Below, one piece after another: positions 26,800-62,325 of a DNA stretch of 64,000 nt (the first letter of the stretch is position 1; each line of letters starts with the position of its first letter). Origin of the DNA: Notolepis coatsorum (Eukaryota > Chordata > Actinopteri > Aulopiformes > Paralepididae); contig OZ020601.1 in NCBI GenBank assembly GCA_963971535.1, positions 19,557,278-19,621,277 on the forward strand, read 5' to 3'. Under the pieces are notes generated by a model. It was not told the origin of the DNA. It worked only from the letters and a program-made list of their open reading frames with translations, and made no database searches. Position numbers and translations under genes: made by a program.

Positions 26800-27482
26800 G
26801 AGAGTCATGGCGTATTTGGACGGTTACGTAATTCCGTAAGCTCTGCCGCTCGGCTCCGCGGAGCGTGCCGCGCGGCAGAGAAAGTTGCGCGTCACGTGCC
26901 TTGTCGGGGCCAATCAGGCCTACCCCGGAAGTCACTTACTGTTGCGGAACAGTTACACGCTGGCGGACTGGGTGGATTCGGGTGCTGACGGTGGGTGTCG
27001 CGACGCCCCGCCCACGCACGCACAGTAAAACCGACTACAAGCCCCGAAGACCCGCCTCAAACCAAGTACAGGCCCCGAAGCCCCGCCCAGACGTTGGGCT
27101 TGCGGCTCTGCAGATACCGCTACAACCACCAGGGGCAGCAGAGGACAGTCCAGTGGAAAGCATCACTTCCTGAGTGGGACAGTCGAGAGGAGAGAGAGAC
27201 TGGATCACAACCATACGCCTCCTCCCTCGTCGTCTGTCTGCGTGAAGTCCTACAGTAATATCGGAATAGTATCTGTTATTAATAACGCCACCGGGGGGAT
27301 ACAGGGACAGCAGGCAGGGCTGTAGGCAGCGGTTAAAGGGAGAGCAGACAGGGCTGCGGACAGCAGGGTTTATTAGTATTATTACTACAGTAGAACATCA
27401 ACAGATGTGTCTCTCAGTAGAAGCACTGCGGCTGTGGATCCGGACTGAAGCAGCGACACTGGACTCTGGTTCGACCGGCAAG
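26800..27482 (+). promoter_or_regulatory. rnf144b: CpG-rich region, probable rnf144b promoter and first exon
   Basis: GC- and CpG-rich DNA, partly contributed by the TIR element, leads to a transcribed-looking stretch from about 27150 that ends CCGGCAAG before GTGGGT, a good splice donor. No coding frame starts in it, as expected for a non-coding first exon spliced to the acceptor at 37530. The transcription start is not determined and the assignment to RNF144B is inferred from position and strand. Confidence 0.45.
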
Positions 27483-28740
27483 GTGGGTTCACTCTCCTCC
27501 CGTTGTCATTTATCATCAACGATTGTCCACACATAATGGTTTCGATTTACGAGTGTCTTTTCCGGTTATGTGATAGTTTTTGTGTGTTCGCACTGTTCTA
27601 ACCTACAGTGTGTCAGTGTTGTTGTTACTAGGCAACCTTGAGGATGCAGATGTGTCAGATTTCATCTGCTGTGTGGATGATGAGCTACACTGTCTATCTC
27701 TAGTCCTCTGAATTCACCTTGACATTACGCTACACTATAGCTTATTTGTCTACGCAGTGAGTTATTAAACTGGTAGTCGTTTTGCCAATACAATGTGCTA
27801 TTCTATCAGTTTCTTATTCATATTAACTGGGAGACTTCACTTGGATGTCTGGGATAATAATATGAATTGGTTCCCCATCCCATTACACCGTGCCTCAACA
27901 TTTCAGTCAGGTTATGTCATTATTAAGTTCTAAGTATGTGTGTGATTTATCTAGACATATCACGCACACGCACACACACACACGCACACACGCACACAAG
28001 TAGAGAGAGATAGTAGCTTACATTATACTCTCCCCACCAGCTCACACAGACACAGCTGTCCTGTGCCAACACAGTGGACCGTCTGTAGGCCATACAGCAG
28101 CAGCTATTCACAGGCCCCTGGTCTGGGTTTCCCTTTCTGCTTGTGTTGCTGGACAATGATGCTTTGATCCCTGAATCCCTGGGTCTGGAGTCTGGACCAG
28201 CACCTAGACCTTGATCCCTGAATCCCTGGGTCTGGAGTCTGGACCAGCACCTAGACCCTGATCCCTGAATCCCTGGGTCTGGAGTCTGGTCCGCCACCTA
28301 GACCCTGATCCACCAGGAATGTCAGTATCAGAACGAGCAGGTTTAGCAGCGTGTTGGCACACAGTGGTTTGTTAATGAGTAGCTCCGTCTACAGGGATGA
28401 CGCCAGTGGTAATTTGTTGCAGATAAAACAACTGTAGTCTACTCTCCCTGACTCTCATCCTGCTGTCAGCGGCCTGGATCTCTGCTGGTACTGGCTGTCC
28501 CTCCCTCAGTGTTTAGGAGAGAGACGGATGATAACCCATTATTAAACAGCATGTACTTGTTGGATTTTGGACAGAAGGGCTTTTGTGCCTCAGAGTAAAA
28601 CATGCTTCACTTATTATTTATATATTTATTTTCCTGTTTGGTTCAGAACAGAGATGAATAACTAATTAAACTATATTAATAACCATTACACTTAATAATA
28701 ACTATTAAAAACTATTACTAACTAAGAACTATATGGGAGG
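27483..28740 (+). other. rnf144b intron 1, upstream part
   Basis: No gene. Contains a short (CA)n-like tract (27960-28000) and three copies of a roughly 53-bp unit with GATCCCTGAATCCCTGGGTC at 28148-28312. Confidence 0.6.
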
Positions 28741-28754
28741 ATGAGTATAATCAC

Positions 28755-29275
28755 TGTTCATCTCTCTCACACTCTCTGTCTCAATCTCTCTCACACTCTG
28801 TCTCTCAATCTCTCACACACACTGTCTCTCACTCTCTCTGTCTCTCTCTCACTCTCCCACTCTTCCATCTCTGTCTCTTCTCTCTTTCGCTCTGTTTCTT
28901 CTCTCTCTCTCACTGTATTCTTCTCTCTCTCTCACTGTATTCTCTCTCTCATGCTGTATGCTGTATTCTGTCTCTTCCATCTCCGTCTCTTCTCTCTTTC
29001 AAACTGTTTCATCTCTCTCACACGGTCTATTCTCTTTACACTTCACATTTTATCTCTGTCTCTCTCTCTCTGTCTCTCTATCTCTCTCTGTCTCTCTCAC
29101 TCTCTCTTCTCTCCATCCCTCTCTCTCACTCTGTATTCTCTCTCACTCTGTCTCTTCTCTCTCTCACTCTCTATTCTCTCTCTCTTTCTCTCACTCTCTT
29201 CCATCTCTGTCTCTCACTCTCTGTCTCCCTGTCTCTCCCTGTCTCTCCCTGTCTCTGTCTCTCCCTGTCTCTCTC

Positions 29276-29355
<80 letters not shown>
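28755..29355. repeat. CT-rich region ending in pure (CT)n
   Basis: 600 bp of degenerate TCTC/CACTCT repeats, then about 35 pure CT units. Long Ser/Leu frames here are artefacts. Confidence 0.93.
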
Positions 29356-29357
<2 letters not shown>

Positions 29358-29544
29358 CCATGACGGTGCAGTAATAGAATGTTCAGAGCCACAGACTTTC
29401 AGGTTCAAGCCTCAAATGTGTTTTTCATGCGTCCCTCAGCCGCCAATCAACATAGTGTAGAATAGAAGAGACATGTAGGACAGTGATGCTGCTGTATCGA
29501 CTGAGCTGCCATGAAGCTGCTGCCAGCTGCTGGTGGGCCATATA

Positions 29545-30017
29545 TCCATATATCTATATATCCAGTATGTCCTGTACTGTAAGAATATATCTATATATCT
29601 AGTATGTCCTGTACTGTAAGAATATATCTATATATCCGGTATGTCCTGACCTGTACTGTAAGAATATATCTATATAACCAGTATGTCCTGTACTGTAAGA
29701 ATATATCTATATTTCCAGTATGTCCTGTACTGTAAGAATATATCCATATATCCAGTATCATGTCCTGTACTGTAAGAATATATCCAGTATGTCCTGTACT
29801 GTAAGAATATATCCATATATCCAGTATGTCCTGTACTGTAAGAATATATCTATATATCCAGTATGTCCTCTACTGTAAGAATATATCCATAAATCCAGTA
29901 TGTCCTCTACTGTAAGAATATATCCATATATACAGTATGTCCTCTACTGTAAGATTATACCAATATACAGTATCTCCTCTACTGTAAGAATATATCCATA
30001 TATCCAGTATGTCTTCT
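29545..30017. repeat. CCAGTATGTCCTGTACTGTA minisatellite, left part
   Basis: Roughly 35-40-bp units with TATATCTATATATCCAGTAT and GTCCTGTACTGTAAGAA, about 12 copies. An L1 insertion separates it from its right part. Confidence 0.93.
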
Positions 30018-31325
30018 TTTTTTAAACTTAAATTTCTATTTTCATTTTTTCAACAACATACATAGACAACATTCATAGACAATACACAGTACATAAATTA
30101 AAACAAATAGACAAAAAATGAGTAAAGAAAAAGTGTGACATGGGTCCTTTGGTCCATTCTACATTTGCATTATTTATTTACATTTTTATTCATTTCCTTG
30201 TATCCTTTTCAAACCTCTGTGATGTCGTTACTTCCCCTCCTGTAATTCTTCCCATTTTCCCCATTTCCATTAAAACTTTTCTTCTTGCAGCCTCAGCAGA
30301 TGTGTGATTCTCTCCATTTCCTGTATCCCCTCTACCAACTCTATCCATTGATCCTTTGTCGGCACTTCTACCTTGTACCACAGTTTAGCTAAAGCTTTCT
30401 TGGCTGCCACTATCAATATCTTAATCAAATATTTGTCTTCCCCTTGGATTCCTTCCTGTGACAGATTCCCCAAATACAACACTTGGCCTCCCTTGGGTAT
30501 TTCGTATCCTATTATTTCATTTATTATCCCTCCTATCTCTTCCCAGTAGTGTCTTATCTTCTGACATCCCCAGAATATGTGTGTATGGTTCGCCCCTTCC
30601 TGTCCACACTCCCTCCAACATGTTTTCTTTGCTGGTGTGTAATTGCCCTGTATTTCTGGTGTTATAAAGTATCTAATTATATTTTTCCACCCAAACTCCC
30701 TCCATATCCTTGATCCTGTGGTTGTTTGTTGTGTCATACCATTCTTCCTCTGTTATCTCTATTTCCAACTCTCTTTCCCACTTTTCTTTTACATACAATG
30801 TTGTATTTCCCTTACTGTCCATTATTGCCTGATATAGTGCTGATATCACCCTCCCCTTCCGTCCTTCGTATGACTTTACCATTATCTTAATTACCCCATT
30901 CTGTTCTTTGTCTCTATCTTGCTTTATTTCCTTGTTATAGTAGTCCCTAATCTGTAAATATCTAAAGTGGTCCCTATTCTCTAGTCCGTATCTTTCTTTC
31001 AATTTTTTTAGAGTCTGCATCTCCCCTCCTTCTGTCATCGTGCACATTGCTGTTATACCCCCCCGTTCCCACCTCTTGAACCCATGGTCTTCTATCCCTG
31101 GTCTGAATTTGTTGTCGTGTGCTATCCATCTCAGTATCTTAGATTATTTTTCTAGCTTGTATTTCTTTACTATTGTGTTCCATATGTTTATAGTGAATCT
31201 GGTAATTGGATCTAGTAGTTGTTCCTGTCTTCTGAACAGCTCCCTATCTCCTATCAGTGCCTGCACTTTGAATCCCTCTCTTTTGGTTTCTATATCTTTC
31301 CATTTGGCCTCATAGTTCACATTGC
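30018..31325 (-). mobile_element. 5'-truncated fish L1 (Tx1/L1 group) in minisatellite
   Basis: The minus strand encodes L1-type ORF2 C-terminal sequence in broken frames (FRYLQIRDYYNK; WREFGWKNIIRYFITPEIQG; KKTCWRECGQEGANHTHIFW), followed by a 3' UTR and a short A-run. The 15-bp direct repeat TCCAGTATGTCTTCT flanks it at 30003-30017 and 31326-31340. GTCTTCT is a rare variant in the array, so this is a true target duplication. Confidence 0.85.
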
Positions 31326-31640
31326 TCCAGTATGTCTTCTACTGTAATAACGTCCATAAATCCAATATGTCCTCTACTGTAAGAATATATCTATAAATCC
31401 AGTATGTCCTCTACTGTTAGAACGTCCATAAATCCAGTATGTCCTCTACTGTTAGAACGTCCATATATCCAGTATGTCCTCTACTGTAAGAAGGTCCATA
31501 TATATACTATGTCCTCTACTGTAAGAATATATCCATATCCAGTATGTCCTCTACTGTAAGAATATATCCATATATCCAGTATGTTCTCTACTGTAACAAC
31601 ATCCATTTACAGTATGTCCTCTACTGTAAGAACGTCAGAA
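31326..31640. repeat. CCAGTATGTCCTCTACTGTA minisatellite, right part
   Basis: About eight units. Most read CCTCTACTGTAAGAA, unlike the CCTGTACTGTAAG form that dominates the far left, so unit types are sorted along the array. Confidence 0.92.
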
Positions 31641-31754
31641 TGACAGCTTCAGTTTATTGTATCCTACCTATCATCACCATACAGTCCAATAGCCTGAACA
31701 TTGATTGGATTATGACATCTTGAAGTTAACATCATTTTTTTTTCTTGTAAAAAA

Positions 31755-31890
31755 GGGCTTAGTGGTGTGATAGGGAAATGTCACCAAAATCCGAGGTACT
31801 GTTTACGGTATTGAATAGATATTATCTTGCTCTATTCAATACCGTAAACAGTTCATCTGATTTTGGCGACACCACCCTATCGCCCAAGCC
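31755..31890. repeat. Imperfect inverted repeat (hairpin)
   Basis: GTCACCAAAATCCGAGGTAC, TGTTTACGGTATTGAATA and their near-complements face each other across a short loop near 31826. The arms are about 37 bp for the core and longer with mismatches. It is probably a MITE-like remnant. Confidence 0.75.
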
Positions 31891-32159
31891 TTACTGCCAC
31901 ACGATGGGAGGGGTATCTGGGAGGATAATTATGGGAGGATGTGCAGCTACTCATCCTGCAGAACAGTGTTTTAACGTCACCGTTTCCTCTGTGTGCCCCC
32001 CCCCCCCCCCCCCCCGCACCATCACCACCACACACGCCATTTTAATGTACATTATTAATTCAATTCTAATCCCAGATTATGGTGTTATTATTTCTCATGT
32101 CTTTTGGGATTGGAAACGACCAAAGAGGGGTTGATGTTGGCTCTGGTTGCTCCTGTTTC

Positions 32160-32618
32160 AAGACCCTCACGATGGATACTTAGTATCGAGCCATACCAAA
32201 GGTTTAGCTCTCACGATGGATACTTAGTATCGAGCCATACCAAAGGTTTAGCTCTCACGATGGATACCTAGTATCGAGCCATAACAAAGGTTTAGCTCTC
32301 ACGATGGATACCTAATTACCTAGTATCGAGCCATAACAAAGGTTTAGCTCTCACGATGGATACTTGTATCGAGCCATACCAAAGGTTTAGCTCTCACGAT
32401 GGATACCTAGTATCGAGCCATACCAAAGGTTTAGCTCTCACGATGGATACTTGTATCGAGCCATACCAAAGGTTTAGCTCTCAGGATGGATACTTAGTAT
32501 CGAGCGAGCCATACCAAAGGTTTAGCTCTCACGATGGATACCTAGTATAGAGAGCCATACCAAAGGTTTAGCTCTCAGGATGGGTATCGACAGTGAAATA
32601 GTGGTATCGGTGCATCCC
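32160..32618. repeat. 42-bp minisatellite ending in a hAT-like terminus
   Basis: About ten units containing CTCACGATGGATACTTAGTA, TCGAGCCATACCAAAGGTTT, then TATCGGTGCATCCCT, the inverted form of the terminus at 36152 and 45661. The array appears to have grown from the subterminal part of that hAT family. Confidence 0.85.
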
Positions 32619-33164
32619 TCATTTTAAATTAGGTTTGGTCGGCTAATCTGACCCTCTCAATCAACGTGAAAAAGAAGTTATAGAAATGTACAGAAGGCCT
32701 ACGTGAAATGATAACATTCAAACAACAGAGAAATCTAGTTTCAATTTAGTACTGTTAGTACTACTGGGCTAAATTGCCACACTACATTCCATTGACCTTC
32801 ATTTTCCCATTGAACGGGAAAAGTTAACTGAAATTGCAACTTCTATAACAACTATATTTTCTTATGATTGAAGGGTTATTATGTATATTTTCTTATGATT
32901 GAAGGGTTATTATTTATATTTTCTCATGATTGACTGGTTATTATTTATATTTTCTTTGCAACCTCAGGGACTGACCTCAAATGCTGTTCGTCAGTGAGTT
33001 CTGATGGAGCCCTGCTTGATTTGCATTGCAAACTAATTTAGATTTATCTGTGTTTTGAATTTAGCAACTAACACATTCTATAATTTCCTTTTCACTTTGA
33101 TATTTATAAGAAAGCAAGGCTAGGTGACCCAGTAACCCAGTTTGTTAAGCTGGAACCGACCAGC
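32619..33164. other. Intronic non-coding stretch
   Basis: AT-rich with a short TATATTTTCTTATGATTGAA tandem near 32860-32950. No gene. Confidence 0.6.
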
Positions 33165-33222
33165 CAGCCAGCCAGCCAGTCAGTCAGTCAGTCAGTCAGT
33201 CAGTCAGCCAGTCAGTCAGGGA
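33165..33222. repeat. (CAGC)n-(CAGT)n tetranucleotide repeat
   Basis: Four CAGC units pass into about eight CAGT units. Confidence 0.92.
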
Positions 33223-33827
33223 TATTCGCTATTGTTGGCCGGCCTTCCGGAGTCCGGCAGAAATGGCCTGGTGCCAGTATGTAACATGGTAATAACTGGA
33301 ACTGGTTAGACTAGTGACGTGATTCGTTGATGGCATGGATACCAGACTAGTGCTCCAGTGTAAGGTGCACTGGTCTGTGATCAGTTTTTCCTTTCGGAAG
33401 AGAAAGATGGTTAATGTGATGGTCACAGATCAATACTCTCACTCTAAAAGACTTGATTTCTGGCTTTAAAAACGTTACGAGAACTTAAATAAATAAGGTT
33501 GTGTCTAGATCTCATAGCCAGGAAGGAACATTTCTACATGTAGTTCAGGCGGTGGGTTAAGAAGGTCAGAGTTCAGATGAGGAAAAGGTTCATAAACTAT
33601 AGGTGAACATTTACGAAGAGTCATGGCTTTGTAGCTACAGGGCTACATGTGACAATTCCCATGGAAACGTCCTTCCAGGCTATGGGATCTAGAAACAGTA
33701 CCGATAAATAAATAACTAGGCCATAGCTGGAATAATAATAACACATAATTATTACATTTACTTCACACACCACACAACCCTGGGTGAACAGTGAGTCACA
33801 CGGCAAGTCATGTGTCATGATCACATG
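33223..33827. other. Intronic non-coding stretch
   Basis: No gene, element end or tandem array that I can support. Confidence 0.6.
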
Positions 33828-34955
33828 ACACACTGATAGTAACACACTGATAGTAACACACTGATAGTAACAGACTGAGAGACAGACAGACTGAGAGGAA
33901 GACAGACTGAGAGACAGACTGAGAGACAGACAGACTGAGAGACAGACAGACTGAGAGGAAGACAGACTGAGAGACAGACAGACTGAGAGACAGACAGACT
34001 GAGAGACAGACAGACTGAGAGACAGACAGACTGAGAGGAAGACAGACTGAGAGACAGACAGACTGAGAGGAAGACAGACTGAGAGGAAGACAGACTGAGA
34101 GACAGACAGACTGAGAGACAGATAGACTGAGAGGAAGACAGACTGAGAGACAGACAGACTGAGAGGAAGACAGACTGAGAGGAAGACAGACTGAGAGACA
34201 GACAGACTGAGAGGAAGACAGACTGAGAGACAGACAGACTGAGAGACAGACAGACTGAGAGACAGACAGACTGAGAGACAGATAGACTGAGAGGAAGACA
34301 GACTGAGAGACAGACAGACTGAGAGGAAGACAGACTGAGAGGAAGACAGACTGAGAGGAAGACAGACTGAGAGACAGACAGACTGAGAGGAAGACGGACT
34401 GAGAGACAGACAGACTGAGAGGAAGACAGACTGAGAGGAAGACAGACTGAGAGGAAGACAGACTGAGAGACAGACAGACTGAGAGGAAGACAGACTGAGA
34501 GACAGACAGACTGAGAGGAAGACAGACTGAGAGACTGAGAGACAGACAGACTGAGAGACAGACAGACTGAGAGACAGATAGACTGAGAGGAAGACAGACT
34601 GAGAGACAGACAGACTGAGAGGAAGACAGACTGAGAGGAAGACAGACTGAGAGGAAGACAGACTGAGAGACAGACAGACTGAGAGGAAGACAGACTGAGA
34701 GACAGACAGACTGAGAGACAGACAGACTGAGAGGAAGACAGACTGAGAGACAGACAGACTGAGAGACAGACAGACTGAGAGACAGACAGACTGAGAGACA
34801 GACAGACTGAGAGGAAGACAGACTGAGAGACCGACAGACTGAGAGACTGAGAGACAGACTGAGAGACAGACAGACTGAGAGACAGACAGACTGAGAGGAA
34901 GACAGACTGAGAGACAGACAGACTGAGAGACAGACAGACTGAGAGACAGACAGAA
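33828..34955. repeat. 16-bp two-type minisatellite, 1.1 kb
   Basis: Two 16-bp units, GACAGACAGACTGAGA and GGAAGACAGACTGAGA, alternate irregularly about 70 times. Very few point differences, so growth is recent. The + strand is almost free of T-runs and purine-biased. Confidence 0.96.
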
Positions 34956-35389
34956 GAGGTACCCGGCTAACTGGAAGGATCAGTTGTATAAGCTGAGTGC
35001 AGCAGTCAATAACACTCTTGACTGTAGAGGAAATAGAAAGGTGCTATATTATATATTATATTATATGATAGAACTAGTCGTAGTAGAAAAATCCCAAACG
35101 TTGACTGTTTCCTCTCAAGTCTACGGTCGGGGCGACTTCTCAACATCATTGTATCATATCGTGATCTTATCGTGATGAAAGTGTTATTGTGATGTCATTG
35201 TGCACAATCCTGCCATCTAAATAACCACACATTCACTTAAATGTATCTTAAAATTAGATAATTGTTCATTATTTGAGGGGATGTTATATCAATATATATA
35301 TATATATATTACATTATCATGCAGTTCAATCTGATGATCTGTGATCAGATTATTTATCTTGTGATTAATGAACAGTGAACAGATATCGT
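34956..35389. other. Intronic non-coding stretch
   Basis: AT-rich with a short (TA)n at about 35292-35310. No gene. Confidence 0.6.
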
Positions 35390-36151
35390 GATATACAGTA
35401 GTACATTGATATCGTGATATACAGTAGTACATTGATATCGTGATATACAGTAGTACATTGATATAGTAGTACATTGATATTGTGATATACAGTAGTACAT
35501 TGATATTGTGATATACAGTAGTACATTGATATAGTAGTACATTGATATTGTGATATACAGTAGTACATTGATATTGTGATATACAGTAGTACATTGATAT
35601 AGTAGTACATTGATATTGTGATATACAGTAGTACATTGATATTGTGATATACAGTAGTACATTGATATAGTAGTACATTGATATTGTGATATACAGTAGT
35701 ACATTGATATAGTAGTACATTGATATTGTGATATACAGTAGTACATTGATATAGTAGTACATTGATATTGTGATATACAGTAGTACATTGATATAGTAGT
35801 ACATTGATATTGTGATATACAGTAGTACATTGATATTGTGATATACAGTAGTACATTGATATTGTGATATACAGTAGTACATTGATATAGTAGTACATTG
35901 ATATTGTGATATACAGTAGTACATTGATATTGTGATATACAGTAGTACATTGATATCGTGATATACAGTAGTACATTGATATCGTGATATACAGTAGTAC
36001 ATTGCTATTGTGATATACGGTAGTACATTGATATTGTGATATACAGTAGTACATTGATATTGTGATATACAGTAGTACATTGATATCGTGATATACAGTA
36101 GTACATTGATATTGTGATATACAGTAGTACATTGATATTGTGATATACAGT
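35390..36151. repeat. 26/39-bp minisatellite (TAGTACATTGATATTGTGATA)
   Basis: Units of 26 bp (TAGTACATTGATATTGTGAT plus ATACAG) mix with 13-bp half units (TAGTACATTGATA). It is AT-rich and ends exactly at a hAT-like terminus. Confidence 0.95.
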
Positions 36152-36826
36152 AGGGATGCACCGATATGAAAATTTGCCACCGATACCGATTGTTCAACTA
36201 ACACAATCGGCCGATACCGATATTTGTGGCAAAAACTTTTTTTTAAATATTTTTTATTATTATTTTTCTTTTGTAATTCTTTTTTTGTAATTTTTTTTTT
36301 GTAATTTTTTTTTTGTTTTTTTATGAAACTACTGTATATTTGTGTTACAAATTGTGCTCACCGATATGAACATAGGCCTCTTTACTTACTTAAAAAAAGG
36401 AAACATCAAGAAATAGCACTATCTCTCTCCCAGTATGTTCTGCAGGGCTGCAGCTAGATACTAGTTCTCCCAGTATGGTCTACCGGCTGGGCTGCAGCTG
36501 GATACTATTGTCTCAACCACAGCTCTCAACCAATGACATTTTTATTGACAGTCGATTCTGCCAATTACGTCACACACCGCTTGCACCCGCCTCTGCTGTT
36601 ACCACCAATCGGCAAGCGCGTATACATTTTTTACTTCCGCTTTTGTCCGCCATTGATTTTGACGAGACTGGTATTCTACAACAACAACAACGGCGGCGCG
36701 GCCGACGTTTAGCTTTTACCTCCGCAGGATGACTTAAACGAGGCATAATGATTTTACTGCAATGCATGTTATAATAAAACAAAGCCTTTCTATACATGTG
36801 TCTGATTGAAAACTTTATTAACAGAT
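36152..36826. mobile_element. hAT-like element, left end and leader region
   Basis: It starts TAGGGATGCACCGATATG, the same terminus as the element at 45661, followed by repeated CCGATACCGAT, A/T-rich DNA and a GC-rich stretch near 36580-36730. No transposase frame or right end was found; the next array begins instead. Probably a truncated copy. Confidence 0.6.
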
Positions 36827-37386
36827 TGCTGGTGTTATGGTGGTGTTATGGTGGGCTCCTGGTGTTATGGTGGGCTCCTGGTGTTATGGTGGTGTTATGG
36901 TGGGCTCCTGGTGTTATGGTGGGCTCCTGGTGTTATGGTGGGCTCCTGGTGTTATGGTGGGCTCCTGGTGTTATGGTGGGCTCCTGGTGTTATGGTGGGC
37001 TCCTGGTGTTATGGTGGGCTCCTGGTGTTATGGTGGGCTCCTGGTGTTATGGTGGGCTCCTGGTGTTATGGTGGTGTTATGGTGGGCTCCTGGTGTTATG
37101 GTGGGCTCCTGGTGTTATGGTGGGCTCCTGGTGTTATGGTGGTGTTATGGTGGGCTCCTGGTGTTATGGTGGGCTCCTGGTGTTATGGTGGGCTCCTGGT
37201 GTTATGGTGGTGTTATGGTGGGCTCCTGGTGTTATGGTGGTGTTATGGTGGGCTCCTGGTGTTATGGTGGTGTTATGGTGGGCTCCTGGTGTTATGGTGG
37301 GCTCCTGGTGTTATGGTGGGCTCCTGGTGTTATGGTGGGCTCCTGGTGTTATGGTGGGCTCCTGGTGTTATGGTGGGCTCCTGGTG
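36827..37386. repeat. GGTGTTATGGTGGGCTCCT minisatellite
   Basis: 19-bp units (GGGCTCCTGGTGTTATGGT), sometimes with an extra GGTGTTATG, about 28 copies, nearly identical. It ends about 145 bp upstream of the RNF144B coding exon 1 acceptor. Confidence 0.96.
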
Positions 37387-37629
37387 TCCTGTTTGTTGAC
37401 ACAACTCACAATCCTCTGCCAACAGGGCTGCAAATATTATTGGGACCCAGATGACACAAATGTATCAAATTGGATATTAATTTAGAATAATTTCTGTTAT
37501 AGACTGACCGAGTCTGTTTCAAACCTCCAGGAACATGGAGGCCTCGTCTCCCGTCTCTCCCCTGCAGAGGAGCTAGGAGGAGCAGCCGCTGCCGCTGCCG
37601 GGCTGCACTGACGCCCGCCGCCCTCCAAC

Positions 37630-61201
<23,572 letters not shown>

Positions 61202-61479
61202 GTGAGGAGACCCGCAACGAGGACCGTCGGCTTCAGACTGTCTGTGGTTCAGACGTGTCTGTGGTCCGTTTCGACACTAAGCCGCTGTGTTCCGTATGTG
61301 TTGGTTGGTGACTGCATGGGTTTAAGTGTCTGTGCTGCTGTTACACCTTTTTTAGGTCTATCTTTGCTGTTCTGGTTTACGATCAGGCCAAAACATGTGT
61401 TTGACACGGTCCAATGAAACGTCTTCATCTATGACCTGCAGGTTTTCTGTGTGTAAATTCTAAAACACTGAAGCAGGGG
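61202..61479. other. rnf144b intron, non-coding
   Basis: No next exon (a VVGI...-type membrane segment) is visible here. Confidence 0.6.
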
Positions 61480-61850
61480 AGGACTGCTCTTTCTACTTTA
61501 CAAAAGAGAGTGGGCAACATATTGTATATAATATATATATATATATATCTATATCTGCATATATATATTCTTGTTTACATACCTGTATATATACAGACAC
61601 TGCCCACTGTACACACTGTATATCTATATCTGTGTATATCCCATGCCTACTCTTATTAGTTATACCACTGGCCAGTATGGCCTATAGTGTATTTATACTT
61701 GTATCACTGTACATAATAACACTGTACATACATCATATTGTTAATGCACTTTACCGTTACATTTGCACTCTGGTTAGATGCCAACTTCTTTTTTTTTGCT
61801 GTACTTGTGCTGTACGATGACAATACATTTGAATCTAGTCGTATCTAAAG
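61480..61850 (+). mobile_element. LINE 3' UTR fragment
   Basis: CTCTTATTAGTTATACCACT..., TTTGCACTCTGGTTAGATGC and GTACGATGACAATACATTTG, AATCT form a typical fish CR1/Rex-like 3' end. A (TA)n lies inside. Confidence 0.55.
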
Positions 61851-62325
61851 AAGAAACATGGCATCAGACGCGTTTCTAAACAGGAGATACACAGCGGTGT
61901 GGGCTGCTCTCCCTGTAGAGGCCTCTGCTGCTCTCTGGCAGCTGGTGGTGTTGTTCTATCACTGTGTCTACATTGTCTGCTCCCAGACGTTTATCTGGAC
62001 TAATCCCAGGGCCTAATCTGAAAGTCCTGCTCTGGAATGACGTCAGCTACTCAACACAGTGATTTTAATTGGCCTACGGTAGTAATCTCCACCCCGTCTC
62101 TCTCTCCCTTCCTTCTGCACTGTTGTCTTTATCGTCTCATTATCTGACTGAAACTGAAACCCGCTAATCGCATCACTGTTGTGGCTGTTTCCAAGCAATG
62201 TTTTTGCAAAACAGTTGATGGCAGACTAGACTACATCCTTGCCAAACAGGTCCTATCATGTTGCTACAATCTGTGTTTGTTAGACCAACCTAGCCTTCCT
62301 ATAATAAGGTGATCATCCATACTCA
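61851..62325. other. Intronic or downstream non-coding stretch
   Basis: Nothing recognised. Confidence 0.6.

Larger units (their letters stand above)
26278..26960. mobile_element. 683-bp TIR element with 9-bp target duplication
   Basis: The ends are inverted copies: GCGTGTAC then CTGTTCCGCAACAGTAAGTG, and a shared block GGTAGGCCTGATTGGCCCCG, matching over roughly 75 bp with small gaps. The direct repeat TGGCGGACT flanks it at 26269-26277 and 26961-26969. The core holds two copies of a roughly 125-bp TAACCTTAACC-rich unit and a tRNA-like segment. There is no coding frame. Length of duplication and long TIRs suggest a MULE-like type. It sits a few hundred bases upstream of the RNF144B first exon. 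Confidence 0.82.

Noticed and set aside
35289-36204. Frames of about 300 codons with repeated Tyr-His-Asn-Ile-Asn-Val
   Set aside because: Repeat artefact from 13/26-bp units, open in all minus frames.
36796-37485. Frames rich in Trp-Ala-Pro-Gly-Val-Met repeats
   Set aside because: Artefact of a 19-bp minisatellite cycling through all three frames.
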